Shown here piece after piece: positions 37,483 through 46,111 of a stretch of DNA of 64,000 bases; position 1 is the first letter of the stretch, and each line of letters opens with the position of its first letter. The position numbers and the translations under genes were made by a program. The stretch is from Deinococcus gobiensis I-0. GTDB lineage: Bacteria > Deinococcota > Deinococci > Deinococcales > Deinococcaceae. The stretch lies in contig NC_017805.1 of assembly GCF_000252445.1 (NCBI RefSeq), forward strand, positions 124,001 through 188,000, in the 5' to 3' direction. The notes beneath the pieces are model-generated. The model made no database searches. It was not told the origin of the DNA and saw nothing but the letters and a program-made list of their open reading frames with translations.

Positions 37483-38884
37483 ATGACGAACGAAACCCTC
37501 CGCGTCTTCACCGGCCACCTCTGGGACGGCCTGAGCGACACCCTGCTCCGGGACGCGGCGGTGGCCGTGCGCGGAGACACGGTCGTCTTCGCGGGACCGC
37601 GCAGCGCCCTGGACATCCCCGAGACCACCCGCGTCACCGAGACGGGGGGCGTGCTCTTGCCCGGCCTGATCGACCTGCATGTCCATGCCCGCCCCGGGTA
37701 TCTGGGCTGGTTTCTCGCGGCGGGGGTGACGACCATCCGCGACGCCGCCAACTCCCTGGACCTCGTGGCGGCGCTGCGGGGCGCGCAGGACCCCTCGCCC
37801 CGGGTGTTCGCGGCCGGGCCGCTGCTGGACGGGCCGCGCGCTTTTTTCCGTCAGTTCGGGCCGGGCGCGGTCCACGAGGCCGGCGACGGTCACGAGCGGC
37901 GGGCCGGGGCCTGGACCGTGCGGCACCCGGACGAGGCGCGCGCGCAGGTGCGGCGGCTGGCGGACCTGGGGGTCACGCACGTCAAACTCTACGAACAGCT
38001 CGACCCGCAGAGCTTCGCGGCGGCGGCGGCCGAGGCGCGGCGGCTGGGCCTGCCCGTCATGACGGACCTGGGCCTCGCGGGCACCCGTGGCCTGAGCGGC
38101 GCCGAGGTGGACGCGCGGCAGGCCCTCGCGGCCGGCGTGCGGTCCATCGAACACGTCAGCGGCTACGCCCTGGCCTACCGGCGGATGGGAGGTGACCCCG
38201 CTGGGCCGCACCCTGGACCCGGCCCGGCTCGGTGAGCTGGCCGCCCGGACCGTCGCGGCGGGCACGGCGCTCGTACCGACCCTCAGCGTGCACGAGGGCC
38301 TGGCCGAGGAGGACGCGCCCGATCTGGGCCAGCTGCCGCTGGGGACGCTGGAGGGCCCGGTCATGGCGGCCCTGCGGGCACAGTGGGCCCGGACGCACCC
38401 CCTCGGTGCCGGGGCGCGCAGGGTCGCCCGGGCCGACCGGCGCATGGCGCACGAAATGCTGCGGCGGGTCGCGGCCCTGGGGGGCACTGTGGGCGCGGGC
38501 ACGGATACCCCGGCCAGCGCCTTCAACCTGCCCGGCGGGGGCCTGCACCGCGAACTGGAGCTGCTGGTCGCGGCGGGCCTGAGCCCCCTTCAGGCGCTGA
38601 AGGGCGCGACCTCGGCCGCCGCCCGGATTCTGGAGCGCCCGGACCTGGGGGTCCTGCGGCCCGGCGCGCTGGCCGATTTCGTCGTGGTCGCGGGCAATCC
38701 CCTGGAGGACGTGCGCAGGACGCGGGAGCTGCGTCTGGTCGTGCGCGGCGGGCAGGCCCTGAGTCCGGACGCCCTGCGGGACACGGCCGCCGCGCATGAC
38801 GTCCCCGCCCAGCTCAGTTCGTCAGGCCGAGTTCGCGCAGCAGGCCCTGGACCCGCAGTTCCTCCCGGGTCAGGAACACCGTGA
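37483..38884 (+). pseudogene. Metal-dependent amidohydrolase (imidazolonepropionase-like), frameshifted
   Basis: The first frame has the metal-binding HxH in LPGLIDLHVHARPG, VTHVKLYEQLDPQSF with a possible carboxylated Lys, and a metal His in RSIEHVSGYAL; it breaks after LAYRRMGG near 38190. The next frame carries GGTVGAGTDTPASAFN with the catalytic Asp and the LGVLRPGALADFVVVAGNPL C-terminal strand of amidohydrolases (COG1228). One extra G in GGGAGGTGACC (about 38188-38195) accounts for the break. All ligands are present, so the lesion is recent or an assembly error. The second frame overlaps the convergent tctC gene by 71 bp. Confidence 0.8.
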
Positions 38885-39749
38885 AGGGCGCGCCCGGCTG
38901 GAAAAACGAGTTCTGCTTTTCCGCGAAGAGCAGCGCCCGCCAGTCCCCGCTCAGCGCCATGCGGCTGAAGGTGCCGTTGAGCCTGGTGCGGGCCTCGCCG
39001 CTCAGGCCGGCCGGCGCGAAGATGCCCCGCCAGTTGACCAGCTCGGCGTCCACGCCCTGCGACCTGGCCGTCGGCACGGCGATGCCGGCCACCGCTTCCG
39101 GCGCGCTCAGCGCCAGGGCCCGGACACGCCCGGCCTTGATCTCCGGCTCGGCCACGCCGTAACTGCTCGACACCACGTCCAGTTCGCCGTTCATCAGGGC
39201 CTTGAGCCCCTGAAGGTTGCCGCTGCTGGGCACCCACTTCAGCGTGCGGATGTTGCCGCCCCCCGCCCGCAGCACGTCGCCCGTGAAGAGGTGGCCCGCG
39301 CTGCCCACCGAGGCCCCGCCGAAGCGCAGGCCCGGATTGCTCTTGTAGGCGGCGATCAGGTCCGCCAGCGAGCGGTACGGGCTGGTGCTGGGCACCACCA
39401 GCACCTCGTAGTCGTTGACCAGCCGCGCCACGGGCGTGAGGTCCTTGAGGCTGACCGGGCTGTCCTTGCTCAGCTGCATGGAGGCGATGGTCGTGAGGCC
39501 GAAGACGACGAGCTGGTTGGCCTTGCCGCGCTGGCCGCTGGTGAAGCCGCGCAGGCCGGTCACGCCGCCCTCGCCCGGCACGTTGTAGACCGTGGAACCG
39601 GGCGCGAGCTTGGTGCGCTCCAGCGTGGTGGCGACGTTGCGCGCGAGGGTGTCGTAGCCGCCGCCCGCGGTGCTCGGGGCGAGGATACGGTATTCGGCAT
39701 GGGCGGTGCCGAGCACGCACAGCGCGCTCAGGATCAGGAACTTGTTCAT
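38814..39749 (-). CDS. Tripartite tricarboxylate transporter receptor (TctC/Bug family)
   Basis: 311 residues. A signal peptide cleaves near residue 18 (GTAHA). The Bug fold is seen in YRILAPSTAGGGYDTLARNV, VYNVPGEGGVTGLRGF, and FGGASVGSAGHLFTGDVLR. Such receptors bind carboxylates in the periplasm for TctAB permeases. No tctA or tctB gene is in the window, so this is an orphan receptor, as is common for the family. The signal peptide is rather short and the ATG has GGAGG upstream (GAGGACCTCC region). Confidence 0.88.
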   Translation of the reverse strand: MNKFLILSALCVLGTAHAEYRILAPSTAGGGYDTLARNVATTLERTKLAPGSTVYNVPGEGGVTGLRGFTSGQRGKANQLVVFGLTTIASMQLSKDSPVSLKDLTPVARLVNDYEVLVVPSTSPYRSLADLIAAYKSNPGLRFGGASVGSAGHLFTGDVLRAGGGNIRTLKWVPSSGNLQGLKALMNGELDVVSSSYGVAEPEIKAGRVRALALSAPEAVAGIAVPTARSQGVDAELVNWRGIFAPAGLSGEARTRLNGTFSRMALSGDWRALLFAEKQNSFFQPGAPFTVFLTREELRVQGLLRELGLTN

Positions 39750-39866
39750 GGAGGTCCTCGGAAAATGCAGCCCTGCCCGGCCCCCGGAGGCCGGCAGGCG
39801 GAAGATGCCCCGGCCGCAGCGAAAGGCGGCCGGATCGGGATCAGGATGTGGGGAAGGGGCGGGCGC

Positions 39867-40745
39867 TCAGTTCTTGCGCCAGGCACCCAGCAGCAGCGCC
39901 TTCTGCGTGCCGCTCACCGTGCGCTCGACCCGGTCGAAGGGGTAGCCGTACGCGCTGTCGAAACCGAGGACGAAGCGGTAGCCGCCCAGGCCGCCGCCCA
40001 GAGGCCAGCTCTGCACGTTGCGGGCCGTGAACCCCAGGGCCCGCAGGCCGCTGACCAGTTCGCCCAGGGCCGGGCTGGCCGCCGGAGCATCGAGCATGAC
40101 GACCACGCGGTTGGGCAGCTTGGCGGGGAAGGCCTGACCGGCGCGCTGCACCGCCCAGAAGGAAGTCGCGTTCGTCTTGTCGTCCTGGATGTCGGCGGCC
40201 AGCACCTCCAGCCCGTAGACCCCGGCGGCGGCGGGCGCACTGATGGCGGCGGTGGTGCCGTCGCCCTTGCTCACGGCCTCGGCGGCGGCGGCCGTGCTGG
40301 CGACCTCCTGACGGGCGACGTTGGGGAAGGTCTTGGCGAGGTAGCCGGCCGACTGCTTGAAGGGCTGGGGGTGGCTGATGATGGTCTTGACCGCGCTGGC
40401 GGGCGTGCCGGGCTTGACCAGCAGCGTGTTGCTGATGGGCAGGGCCAGCTCGCCGACGATGCGCCAGCCCGGATCACCCTTGGCGAGCAGGCCGCTCGTC
40501 TCGGTCACGAACGCCCCGACGCTGTTCTCGTTGGGAATCAGGCCGTACTGGCTCTGGCCGGTGGCGACGGCCACGCTGACCGCCGTGATCGTGGGCAGGG
40601 CCTGCCCGACCTTGAGGCCGGACTGCGCGGCATAGAGCTGGGCGGCCTGGTCGCTGTAGGTACCCTTGGGCCCCAGATAGTCGAGCGAGGCGGCCGAGGC
40701 CAGCGAGGACGAGAGCAGCAGGGCGAGGGAAAACAATGTGCGCAT
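39867..40745 (-). CDS. Exported prephenate-dehydratase-domain protein
   Basis: 292 residues. A clear Sec signal peptide (LALLLSSSLASA, cleavage near 18) precedes a PheA-type prephenate dehydratase fold: LDYLGPKGTYSDQAAQLYA, YGLIPNENSVGAFVTET, ISHPQPFKQSAGYL, STAAAAEAVSKGDGTTAAIS and DDKTNATSFWAV. The last replaces the usual TRF catalytic motif of NxTRF by TSF, so the Arg is lost while Thr-Ser remain. The ACT-like C-terminal region ends with YGYPFDRVERTV. Cytoplasmic PheA makes phenylpyruvate; an exported version is unusual and might act on periplasmic prephenate or be a binding protein. Confidence 0.85.
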   Translation of the reverse strand: MRTLFSLALLLSSSLASAASLDYLGPKGTYSDQAAQLYAAQSGLKVGQALPTITAVSVAVATGQSQYGLIPNENSVGAFVTETSGLLAKGDPGWRIVGELALPISNTLLVKPGTPASAVKTIISHPQPFKQSAGYLAKTFPNVARQEVASTAAAAEAVSKGDGTTAAISAPAAAGVYGLEVLAADIQDDKTNATSFWAVQRAGQAFPAKLPNRVVVMLDAPAASPALGELVSGLRALGFTARNVQSWPLGGGLGGYRFVLGFDSAYGYPFDRVERTVSGTQKALLLGAWRKN

Positions 40746-40951
40746 GGGGCGACTCCTGAACAAGACGAAGGGAAGGCAGAGTGCTGGAACACGGTGGAAG
40801 GCGCGGCCCCTGGAGGCGCAGCGGCTGACCGGCCCGGTATCATACGCCCTGCCGTTCTTTAGGTTTCTGCGGCTCGGCGCGCCGCACCTTCTGTCAGACC
40901 GGCTTCCCCGAAGCTGACGCCCAGGTGAAGACCGCCCGCGCCGGGCCGGCC

Positions 40952-42127
40952 CTACAGCGCCAGCGCGCCCAGGACGGCCGCGAGCGCCACCACCAGCCAT
41001 ACCGGCCAGTTCAGGACCTCCAGCAGCGCGAAGGCCCCCAGCACGGAGGCGAATTCCGCCGCCGAGTGGACCCCCGCCGTGAACACCGGCGAGTACAGCG
41101 CCGCCAGCAGCAGGCCCACCACCCCGGCATTCACGCCCCGCAGGGCGGCCTGTGCCGGGGGCCGCTCCCGCAGCGCGCTCCAGAAGGGCAGCGCCCCCGC
41201 CACCAGCAGGAAGGAGGGCAAAAAGACCGCCCCCAGGGCCAGGCCGGCGGCGGTCAGGGCGGGCAGGCCCAGCGTGCTGACCGCCCCCAGGTACGCGCTG
41301 AAGGTGAACAGCGGCCCCGGCACCGCCTGCGTCATTCCGTACCCGGCCAGGAAGGCGTCGGGCGTGACCCAGCCGCCGCGCACCACCTCGGCCTCCAGGA
41401 GGGGCAGCACCACATGGCCGCCGCCGAACACCAGCGCCCCCGCCCGGTAGAAACTGTCCACAAGCGCCAGCGCCGGGCCGCCCAGCGCGGCGCGCAGGAC
41501 CGGCAGCAGCGCCAGCAGGGCCGCGAACACGCCCAGAAACGCGGCCCCCCGACGCCGCGACAGCCGGACCGGCAGGCCGGACGTGGCCCGCAACTCCGCC
41601 GCAGGCAGCGCGCGCCACCCGATGAGGCCCGCCGCCGCGATGATGCCCACCTGCGCCGGCGCCTCCGGGAGCAGCAGGGCCGTCACGGCCGCGCCCAGCG
41701 CGATCAGGAGGCGCGGGCGGTCGGGGGTCAGGGTGCGGGACATTCCCAGGACGGCCTGGGCGACGATCGCCACCGCGACGATCTTCAGGCCGCGCAGCCA
41801 TCCGGCGTCGCCCACGTCGCCGGCCGTCCCCACCCCGAACGCGAAGGCGACCAGCAGCGCCGCGCTGGGCAGCGTGAAGCCCGCCCAGGCCGCCAGCGCG
41901 CCCCACAGCCCCGCCCGGCTGAGGCCGAGCGCCATGCCCACCTGCGACGACGCCGGACCGGGCAGGAACTGGCACAGCGCCACGAGGTCGGCGTAGGCCG
42001 CCTCGTCGAGCCAGCGGCGGCGCTCGACGAATTCCGTGCGGAAGTAGCCCAGATGGGCCACCGGACCGCCGAAACTGGTGAGGCCGAGCCGCAGGAAGAT
42101 CAGGAAAACGTCCAGCAGGGCAGGCAT
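40952..42127 (-). CDS. chrA: Chromate transporter, CHR family (long two-domain form)
   Basis: 391 residues with ten to twelve membrane segments and the two homologous halves typical of long ChrA proteins. Conserved motifs: TSFGGPVAHLGYF near 18 and FLPGPASSQVGMALGL near 54 in half 1; GALVFGGGHVVLPLLEAEVV and MTQAVPGPLFTFSAYLGAV in half 2. It exports chromate by proton-coupled transport. It stands alone without chrB or a regulator. Confidence 0.93.
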   Translation of the reverse strand: MPALLDVFLIFLRLGLTSFGGPVAHLGYFRTEFVERRRWLDEAAYADLVALCQFLPGPASSQVGMALGLSRAGLWGALAAWAGFTLPSAALLVAFAFGVGTAGDVGDAGWLRGLKIVAVAIVAQAVLGMSRTLTPDRPRLLIALGAAVTALLLPEAPAQVGIIAAAGLIGWRALPAAELRATSGLPVRLSRRRGAAFLGVFAALLALLPVLRAALGGPALALVDSFYRAGALVFGGGHVVLPLLEAEVVRGGWVTPDAFLAGYGMTQAVPGPLFTFSAYLGAVSTLGLPALTAAGLALGAVFLPSFLLVAGALPFWSALRERPPAQAALRGVNAGVVGLLLAALYSPVFTAGVHSAAEFASVLGAFALLEVLNWPVWLVVALAAVLGALAL

Positions 42128-42187
42128 GCGGCCAGCCTAGACCAAAGGAGAAGCCGGCCCCCGGCGCGGCCCCGCCGGGCGCTGCCC

Positions 42188-44569
42188 CTACTCCTCGAGG
42201 CGCAGCGCGGTCGTGGCCGGATCGGCCCGGATCTCTGCGGGCGTGAAGGGCAGCGTGACCCACTGCTTGCGCGAGAACAGCGCCGTCTGGTCGGTGTAGT
42301 GCGCCGAGGCGGGGTCCGTGGACTGCGAGTAGGTCAGGAGCGCCTGCGCCACCGGCCCCGTGTCCCCGAAGGTCACGGTCTGGATATAGCTCGAACTGTT
42401 GCCGGTCACGCCCTCGTAGCCGGCCGGCGACAACGCCGGAGGCTCGATCTTGTTCAGGACGCCCTCGTAGTCCGGTGCGCCGTGCAGCGGAAAGCGCACG
42501 CCGTTGCGGGTGACGCCCTGCACGGTCCCCAGCGGCGCGTCCAGGGCGACGCCGTTGGCGCGCAGGGTCTGCGCCGCCTCCCCCATCGCCTGGAGCAGTT
42601 GCCCCCGGACAGCCGCGTCGCCGAGGTTCAGGCCGCGCGGCGTGCCGACCGGGTCGGCCGGGCTGAAGGCCACGGCGTAGACCCCGCGGATCTGGCGCGC
42701 CCGGTTCCAGAATTCCCGCCACAGGACGGCCCCCACGCTGTCCAGGTCGCTGCGCCGGTCCCAGGCACCCAGCACCCCGCAGGCCGCCCCCAGGTCCACG
42801 GCCGCGCCCGACGCGAGCGTGACCGCCGGCTGGTCGCGGCACAGCCGCAGGGCGTCGTCGGCCATCAGCAGACCGCTGAGGTTGCGGTCGGCGAAGAGCG
42901 TCTCCTGAAGCGCCGCCAGGTCGAAGGGCCGGCCCGGCTGCGTCCCGTCACCGTCCAGGCGCGCCCCGATCTCGCGCAGGCCCATGCGGGTCCGCATGCC
43001 CAGCGGCGCGTTCGTCGCCCCGACGATGGGATCGAGGCCCTCGATCCGGGCGCGGGGGTTGGTCATCCAGGCACTGTCGTTGCTGTTCTGCACGTAGTCC
43101 TGCCGCACGAGCACCGGCTGACGGGCCGGCGCGCGCAGGCCGGGCACCCGCGAGGCCGGGTCCACCGCCCAGTCGCAGGCGCTGCGCGACCCGTCGAGGA
43201 CCGCCAGGCCCGCCGCCGCGAACAGGGGCGCGAAGGGCGCGGGCGTGCAGGCCGCCTGCTGCGCCGCCGAGACGTTCGGGGAGGTCGAGATGTCGGCGTA
43301 CAGGGCCAGGCCCGCCCGGTCGGCAGCGATGGTGTTGACCCAGGGAATGCCCTGAAGGTCCAGGGCGGCGCGGATGTCCCCGGTGGACCGGGCCTCCCCG
43401 AAGCCCAGCCAGGTGTCCACCATCCGCGTGTTGAGGCGGTTGGCGTCGCGCAGGACGAAGGCGTTGCGCGCCGTCCAGTTCAGGCCCGCCTGCGGCAGGT
43501 TGACCAGGGGGCCGTCGGGCGTGAAGTGCAGGGTCCGGCGCTCGATCCGCAGGGGTCCGACCCCACCTTGGCGCACGCGCACGTTGACTGTCCGGGTGGT
43601 CATGGCCTGCGGCTGCCCGTCTTTGAGGTACTGCGTGGGCTGACCGGGCACCAGGGTCAGGACGCCCAGGGTAAAGCGCTTGTCGGTGGAAACCGTATGC
43701 GTCCAGGCCACGTCGCGGTTGAAACCGATGTTGACCAGCGGCATTCCGCCCAGACTGGCCCCCATCACGTCCAGGCGGCCCGGGACCGTGAGGTGCATCT
43801 CGTAGAAGCGGTTGGTGGTCGTCCAGGGAAAGTGCGGGTTGCCCAGCAGCAGGCCGCGCCCGTTGCTGCTGGCCTGCGCGCCGAAGGCCCAGCCGTTGCT
43901 GCCGATGGGCAGGTCGTTGATGCGGTGCTGGCGGTTGAAGGCCTCCAGGTCGGCCGGAGGCACGCTGCCGGTCGGCGCGGCGGGCGGCTGGGTGCGGGCG
44001 ATGGCCGTGACGAAGGACCCGGCGCTGGCCTGGATGGCCTTCTCCTCGAGCAGGCGCATCACGTCGGCCTCGGTGACGTTGCGCACCCAGGGCGCGTCGC
44101 GGCAGGCGGCGGGCCGCGCGGCCGCCGGGGTATCGCGCAGGAAACGGTTGACCCCGGCGGCGTACCCGCGCATGAGCGAGCGGGCGTCGGGCGAGCCCTG
44201 GGCGTAGCCCCGCCGCAGCGCCGGCACGTCCATCATGGCCTGGAAAAACACGTCGCTGTCGAGGTTGTTCACCTGCTGGAAGCCGACGGTGGCGCTGCCC
44301 TGCGCGCCGAAATACAGCGAGCGCTCTCCGCGCACGGTGACGACCTGATCGGCCAGCAGACACAGGTTGTCCTGGGCGTAGCTGTAGCCCACGCCGTAGC
44401 CGAGGCTGGCGAAGTCGCCCGCCTGGATGTGCGGAATTCCGTAGGCGGTCCGCTGGATGTCGACCTGATACCGGGGGGTGGGGGCGGGCTGGGCGAGGCC
44501 CTGTCCGGCGAGCAGCGCCAGACAGAGGGCGAACCAGGGACGGGCCTGGGTGGACCGGGATATGGGCAT
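42188..44569 (-). CDS. Exported penicillin/N-acyl-homoserine-lactone acylase (Ntn hydrolase)
   Basis: 793 residues. GAGAAGGAGACC before the ATG at 44569 is a strong ribosome site; a longer frame upstream is not convincing. Signal peptide to about residue 26 (AGQGLA). The pro-enzyme has an alpha chain (RTAYGIPHIQAGDF, YSYAQDNLCLLADQ), a spacer and a beta chain that begins at the nucleophile Ser in LPIGSNGWAFGAQ, the site of self-cleavage. GNPHFPW and NIGFNRDVAWTHTVS follow as in AHL and aculeacin acylases (PvdQ/AAC group). It could degrade quorum signals or acylated amides outside the cell. Confidence 0.92.
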   Translation of the reverse strand: MPISRSTQARPWFALCLALLAGQGLAQPAPTPRYQVDIQRTAYGIPHIQAGDFASLGYGVGYSYAQDNLCLLADQVVTVRGERSLYFGAQGSATVGFQQVNNLDSDVFFQAMMDVPALRRGYAQGSPDARSLMRGYAAGVNRFLRDTPAAARPAACRDAPWVRNVTEADVMRLLEEKAIQASAGSFVTAIARTQPPAAPTGSVPPADLEAFNRQHRINDLPIGSNGWAFGAQASSNGRGLLLGNPHFPWTTTNRFYEMHLTVPGRLDVMGASLGGMPLVNIGFNRDVAWTHTVSTDKRFTLGVLTLVPGQPTQYLKDGQPQAMTTRTVNVRVRQGGVGPLRIERRTLHFTPDGPLVNLPQAGLNWTARNAFVLRDANRLNTRMVDTWLGFGEARSTGDIRAALDLQGIPWVNTIAADRAGLALYADISTSPNVSAAQQAACTPAPFAPLFAAAGLAVLDGSRSACDWAVDPASRVPGLRAPARQPVLVRQDYVQNSNDSAWMTNPRARIEGLDPIVGATNAPLGMRTRMGLREIGARLDGDGTQPGRPFDLAALQETLFADRNLSGLLMADDALRLCRDQPAVTLASGAAVDLGAACGVLGAWDRRSDLDSVGAVLWREFWNRARQIRGVYAVAFSPADPVGTPRGLNLGDAAVRGQLLQAMGEAAQTLRANGVALDAPLGTVQGVTRNGVRFPLHGAPDYEGVLNKIEPPALSPAGYEGVTGNSSSYIQTVTFGDTGPVAQALLTYSQSTDPASAHYTDQTALFSRKQWVTLPFTPAEIRADPATTALRLEE

Positions 44570-44948
44570 GGACGGGTCTCCTTCTCGCCGCTCCCGGCGC
44601 GGCGACGATCGATTGTGCGTCCGCCGATTGTAGGCAGCCTGCGCCAAAAGCAGCGTCGGAAACTTCATAGTCGGCCCGGCGCGGGCGCGGTGACCGGACT
44701 GGTCGGTGCCTACCCCGGATGCGGCACGGCCGTGAACGGCGTGGGCGGAGCGAATCCCACCTTCGGCGGCTGGCTGGGCGCGGTGGCCTGCACCTCACTG
44801 CCCCCGAAGGCCACGCCGAGGCCGACCGACAGTTCCATCTGCTGGCCGAGACGGCGGGCGACCGCGTAGTCACGCGACTGATGCGGATCACCAGCACCCA
44901 CTGAAGGAGCAGCCGACCGAGCGCCCCGGACCTCCGGCCCTGACCGGG
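44570..44948. other. Intergenic stretch before the ribose promoter
   Basis: The region 44690-44930 has short protein-like frames in both directions (plus frame ending TAGDRVVTRLMRITSTH at 44904; minus frame from 44961), but neither has a start signal or a recognised family. Perhaps a relic of a former gene. Confidence 0.3.
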
Positions 44949-44950
44949 TC

Positions 44951-44979
44951 TTGACGGCCACCGCGCGACTCCATAAAAT
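44951..44979 (+). promoter_or_regulatory. Promoter of the ribose operon
   Basis: TTGACG (44951-44956) and TAAAAT (44974-44979) have the ideal 17-bp spacing. The first operator starts three bases after the -10, so a bound repressor would block open-complex formation. Confidence 0.75.
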
Positions 44980-44981
44980 CG

Positions 44982-44997
44982 GGTTAAACGTTTAAAT
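44982..44997. promoter_or_regulatory. Ribose operator O1 (LacI/GalR type)
   Basis: GGTTAAACGTTTAAAT contains the perfect 12-base palindrome TTAAACGTTTAA (44984-44995), the central CG pattern typical of LacI-family sites. It overlaps the expected transcription start. Confidence 0.7.
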
Positions 44998-45078
44998 CTA
45001 CCGGGGACCGTCGGAGGTCTCTGCACTGCCACTCTTTCACTTTTCGCCCGTCTGAGGCATCACCTTCTCTTGTATTAC

Positions 45079-45098
45079 GAGGTTAAACGTTTAACCTC
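45079..45098. promoter_or_regulatory. Ribose operator O2 (LacI/GalR type)
   Basis: GAGGTTAAACGTTTAACCTC is a perfect 20-base palindrome, 99 bp from O1 and just before the regulator's start codon. Two sites at this distance would allow looping by a tetrameric or paired repressor. Confidence 0.75.
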
Positions 45099-45109
45099 AG
45101 AGGTCTTCC

Positions 45110-46111
45110 ATGTTGTCCAAGTCCGCCGTCACCCTGGTTCAGGTCGCCCGCGAGGCCGGCGTCTCGACGGCCACGGTGTCGTTCGTCGTCAACGGAACCA
45201 AGCCGGTCAGCGCGGCCGTCGAGGAACGGGTGCGTACGGCGATCCGGACGCTGGGCTACCAGCCTTCCCACACGGCCCAGGCGCTGCGTACCGGCAAGAG
45301 TGCCACCCTGGGCCTGCTCATCCCGGACCTCACCAACCCCTTTTTCCCCAAGCTGGCCCAGAGCATCGAGCAGGAGGCGCGGCGGCGCGGCTACGCCGTC
45401 CTGCTTTCCGATTCCCACGACGACCCCGCCCTGCAGGCCGAGGCCCTGACCACCTTCGCGCGGCGCGGGGTCGACGCCCTGCTGGTCGTGCCGGCGGTCG
45501 GCACCGCCCAGCGCCTGCGGACCCGCCTGCCCCTGATCCTGATCGACCGCGAGGTCGGGGGCCACGCCACGGTCCAGAGCGACAAGGTGCAGGGTGGCCA
45601 GCTGGCGGCGGCGCACCTGATGGCGCTGGGGCACCGCGAGGTGGCCGTGCTGGCCGGGCCGGGCCGCCAGGGCGAGCCAGGCGCGCGGGTCCAGGGCATG
45701 CTCGCGGAGATGCGGCGGGCCGGGGCCGGACTTCCGGCGTCGGCGCTGCACTACAGCGGCTACGGCGTCGAGGACGGCCGGGCCGGAGCGCACGCCCTGC
45801 TCGACGCCCACCCGGAGACCACCGCCCTGCTGGCCGCCAACGACACCCTGGCCCTCGGGGCCCTGAGCGCCGCCCAGAGCCGGGGCCTGCGCGTGCCCGG
45901 CGACCTGTCGCTCGTGGGCTTCGACGACATCTTCTGGGCCGCCCTGAGTTCGCCGCCGCTGACCACCGTGCGCCAGGACACGCAGGCCCTCGCCCGGCTG
46001 GCGGTCGAGCAGGCCCTGTCGGGGCACGCCCCCGCTCCCCTGGCCCACATTCCCACCGAACTGATCGTGCGCGGCTCCACCGGCCCCGCCCCCCACCGGA
46101 GGTCCCCTTGA
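45110..46111 (+). CDS. LacI-family repressor of the ribose operon (RbsR-like)
   Basis: 333 residues. Helix-turn-helix at the N-terminus (TLVQVAREAGVSTATVSFVV), hinge helix HTAQALRTGKSATLGLLIPD, then a periplasmic-binding-protein-like effector domain (LADTNPFFPKLAQS-like motif LTNPFFPKLAQSIEQEARRR, and SLVGFDDIFWAALSSPPLTT). It is the first gene of the operon and would repress its own synthesis from two flanking palindromes until ribose binds. The stop overlaps the rbsK start. Confidence 0.9.
   Translation: MLSKSAVTLVQVAREAGVSTATVSFVVNGTKPVSAAVEERVRTAIRTLGYQPSHTAQALRTGKSATLGLLIPDLTNPFFPKLAQSIEQEARRRGYAVLLSDSHDDPALQAEALTTFARRGVDALLVVPAVGTAQRLRTRLPLILIDREVGGHATVQSDKVQGGQLAAAHLMALGHREVAVLAGPGRQGEPGARVQGMLAEMRRAGAGLPASALHYSGYGVEDGRAGAHALLDAHPETTALLAANDTLALGALSAAQSRGLRVPGDLSLVGFDDIFWAALSSPPLTTVRQDTQALARLAVEQALSGHAPAPLAHIPTELIVRGSTGPAPHRRSP

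Noticed and set aside
40925..44869. A 1,314-codon open frame on the plus strand
   Set aside because: Antisense to chrA and the acylase gene; Arg/Gln/His-rich with no motif. A shadow of GC-rich codons.
44710..44961. Protein-like frame on the minus strand before the ribose promoter
   Set aside because: It overlaps the promoter and -10 region of the ribose operon, and a competing frame exists on the other strand; no start signal.
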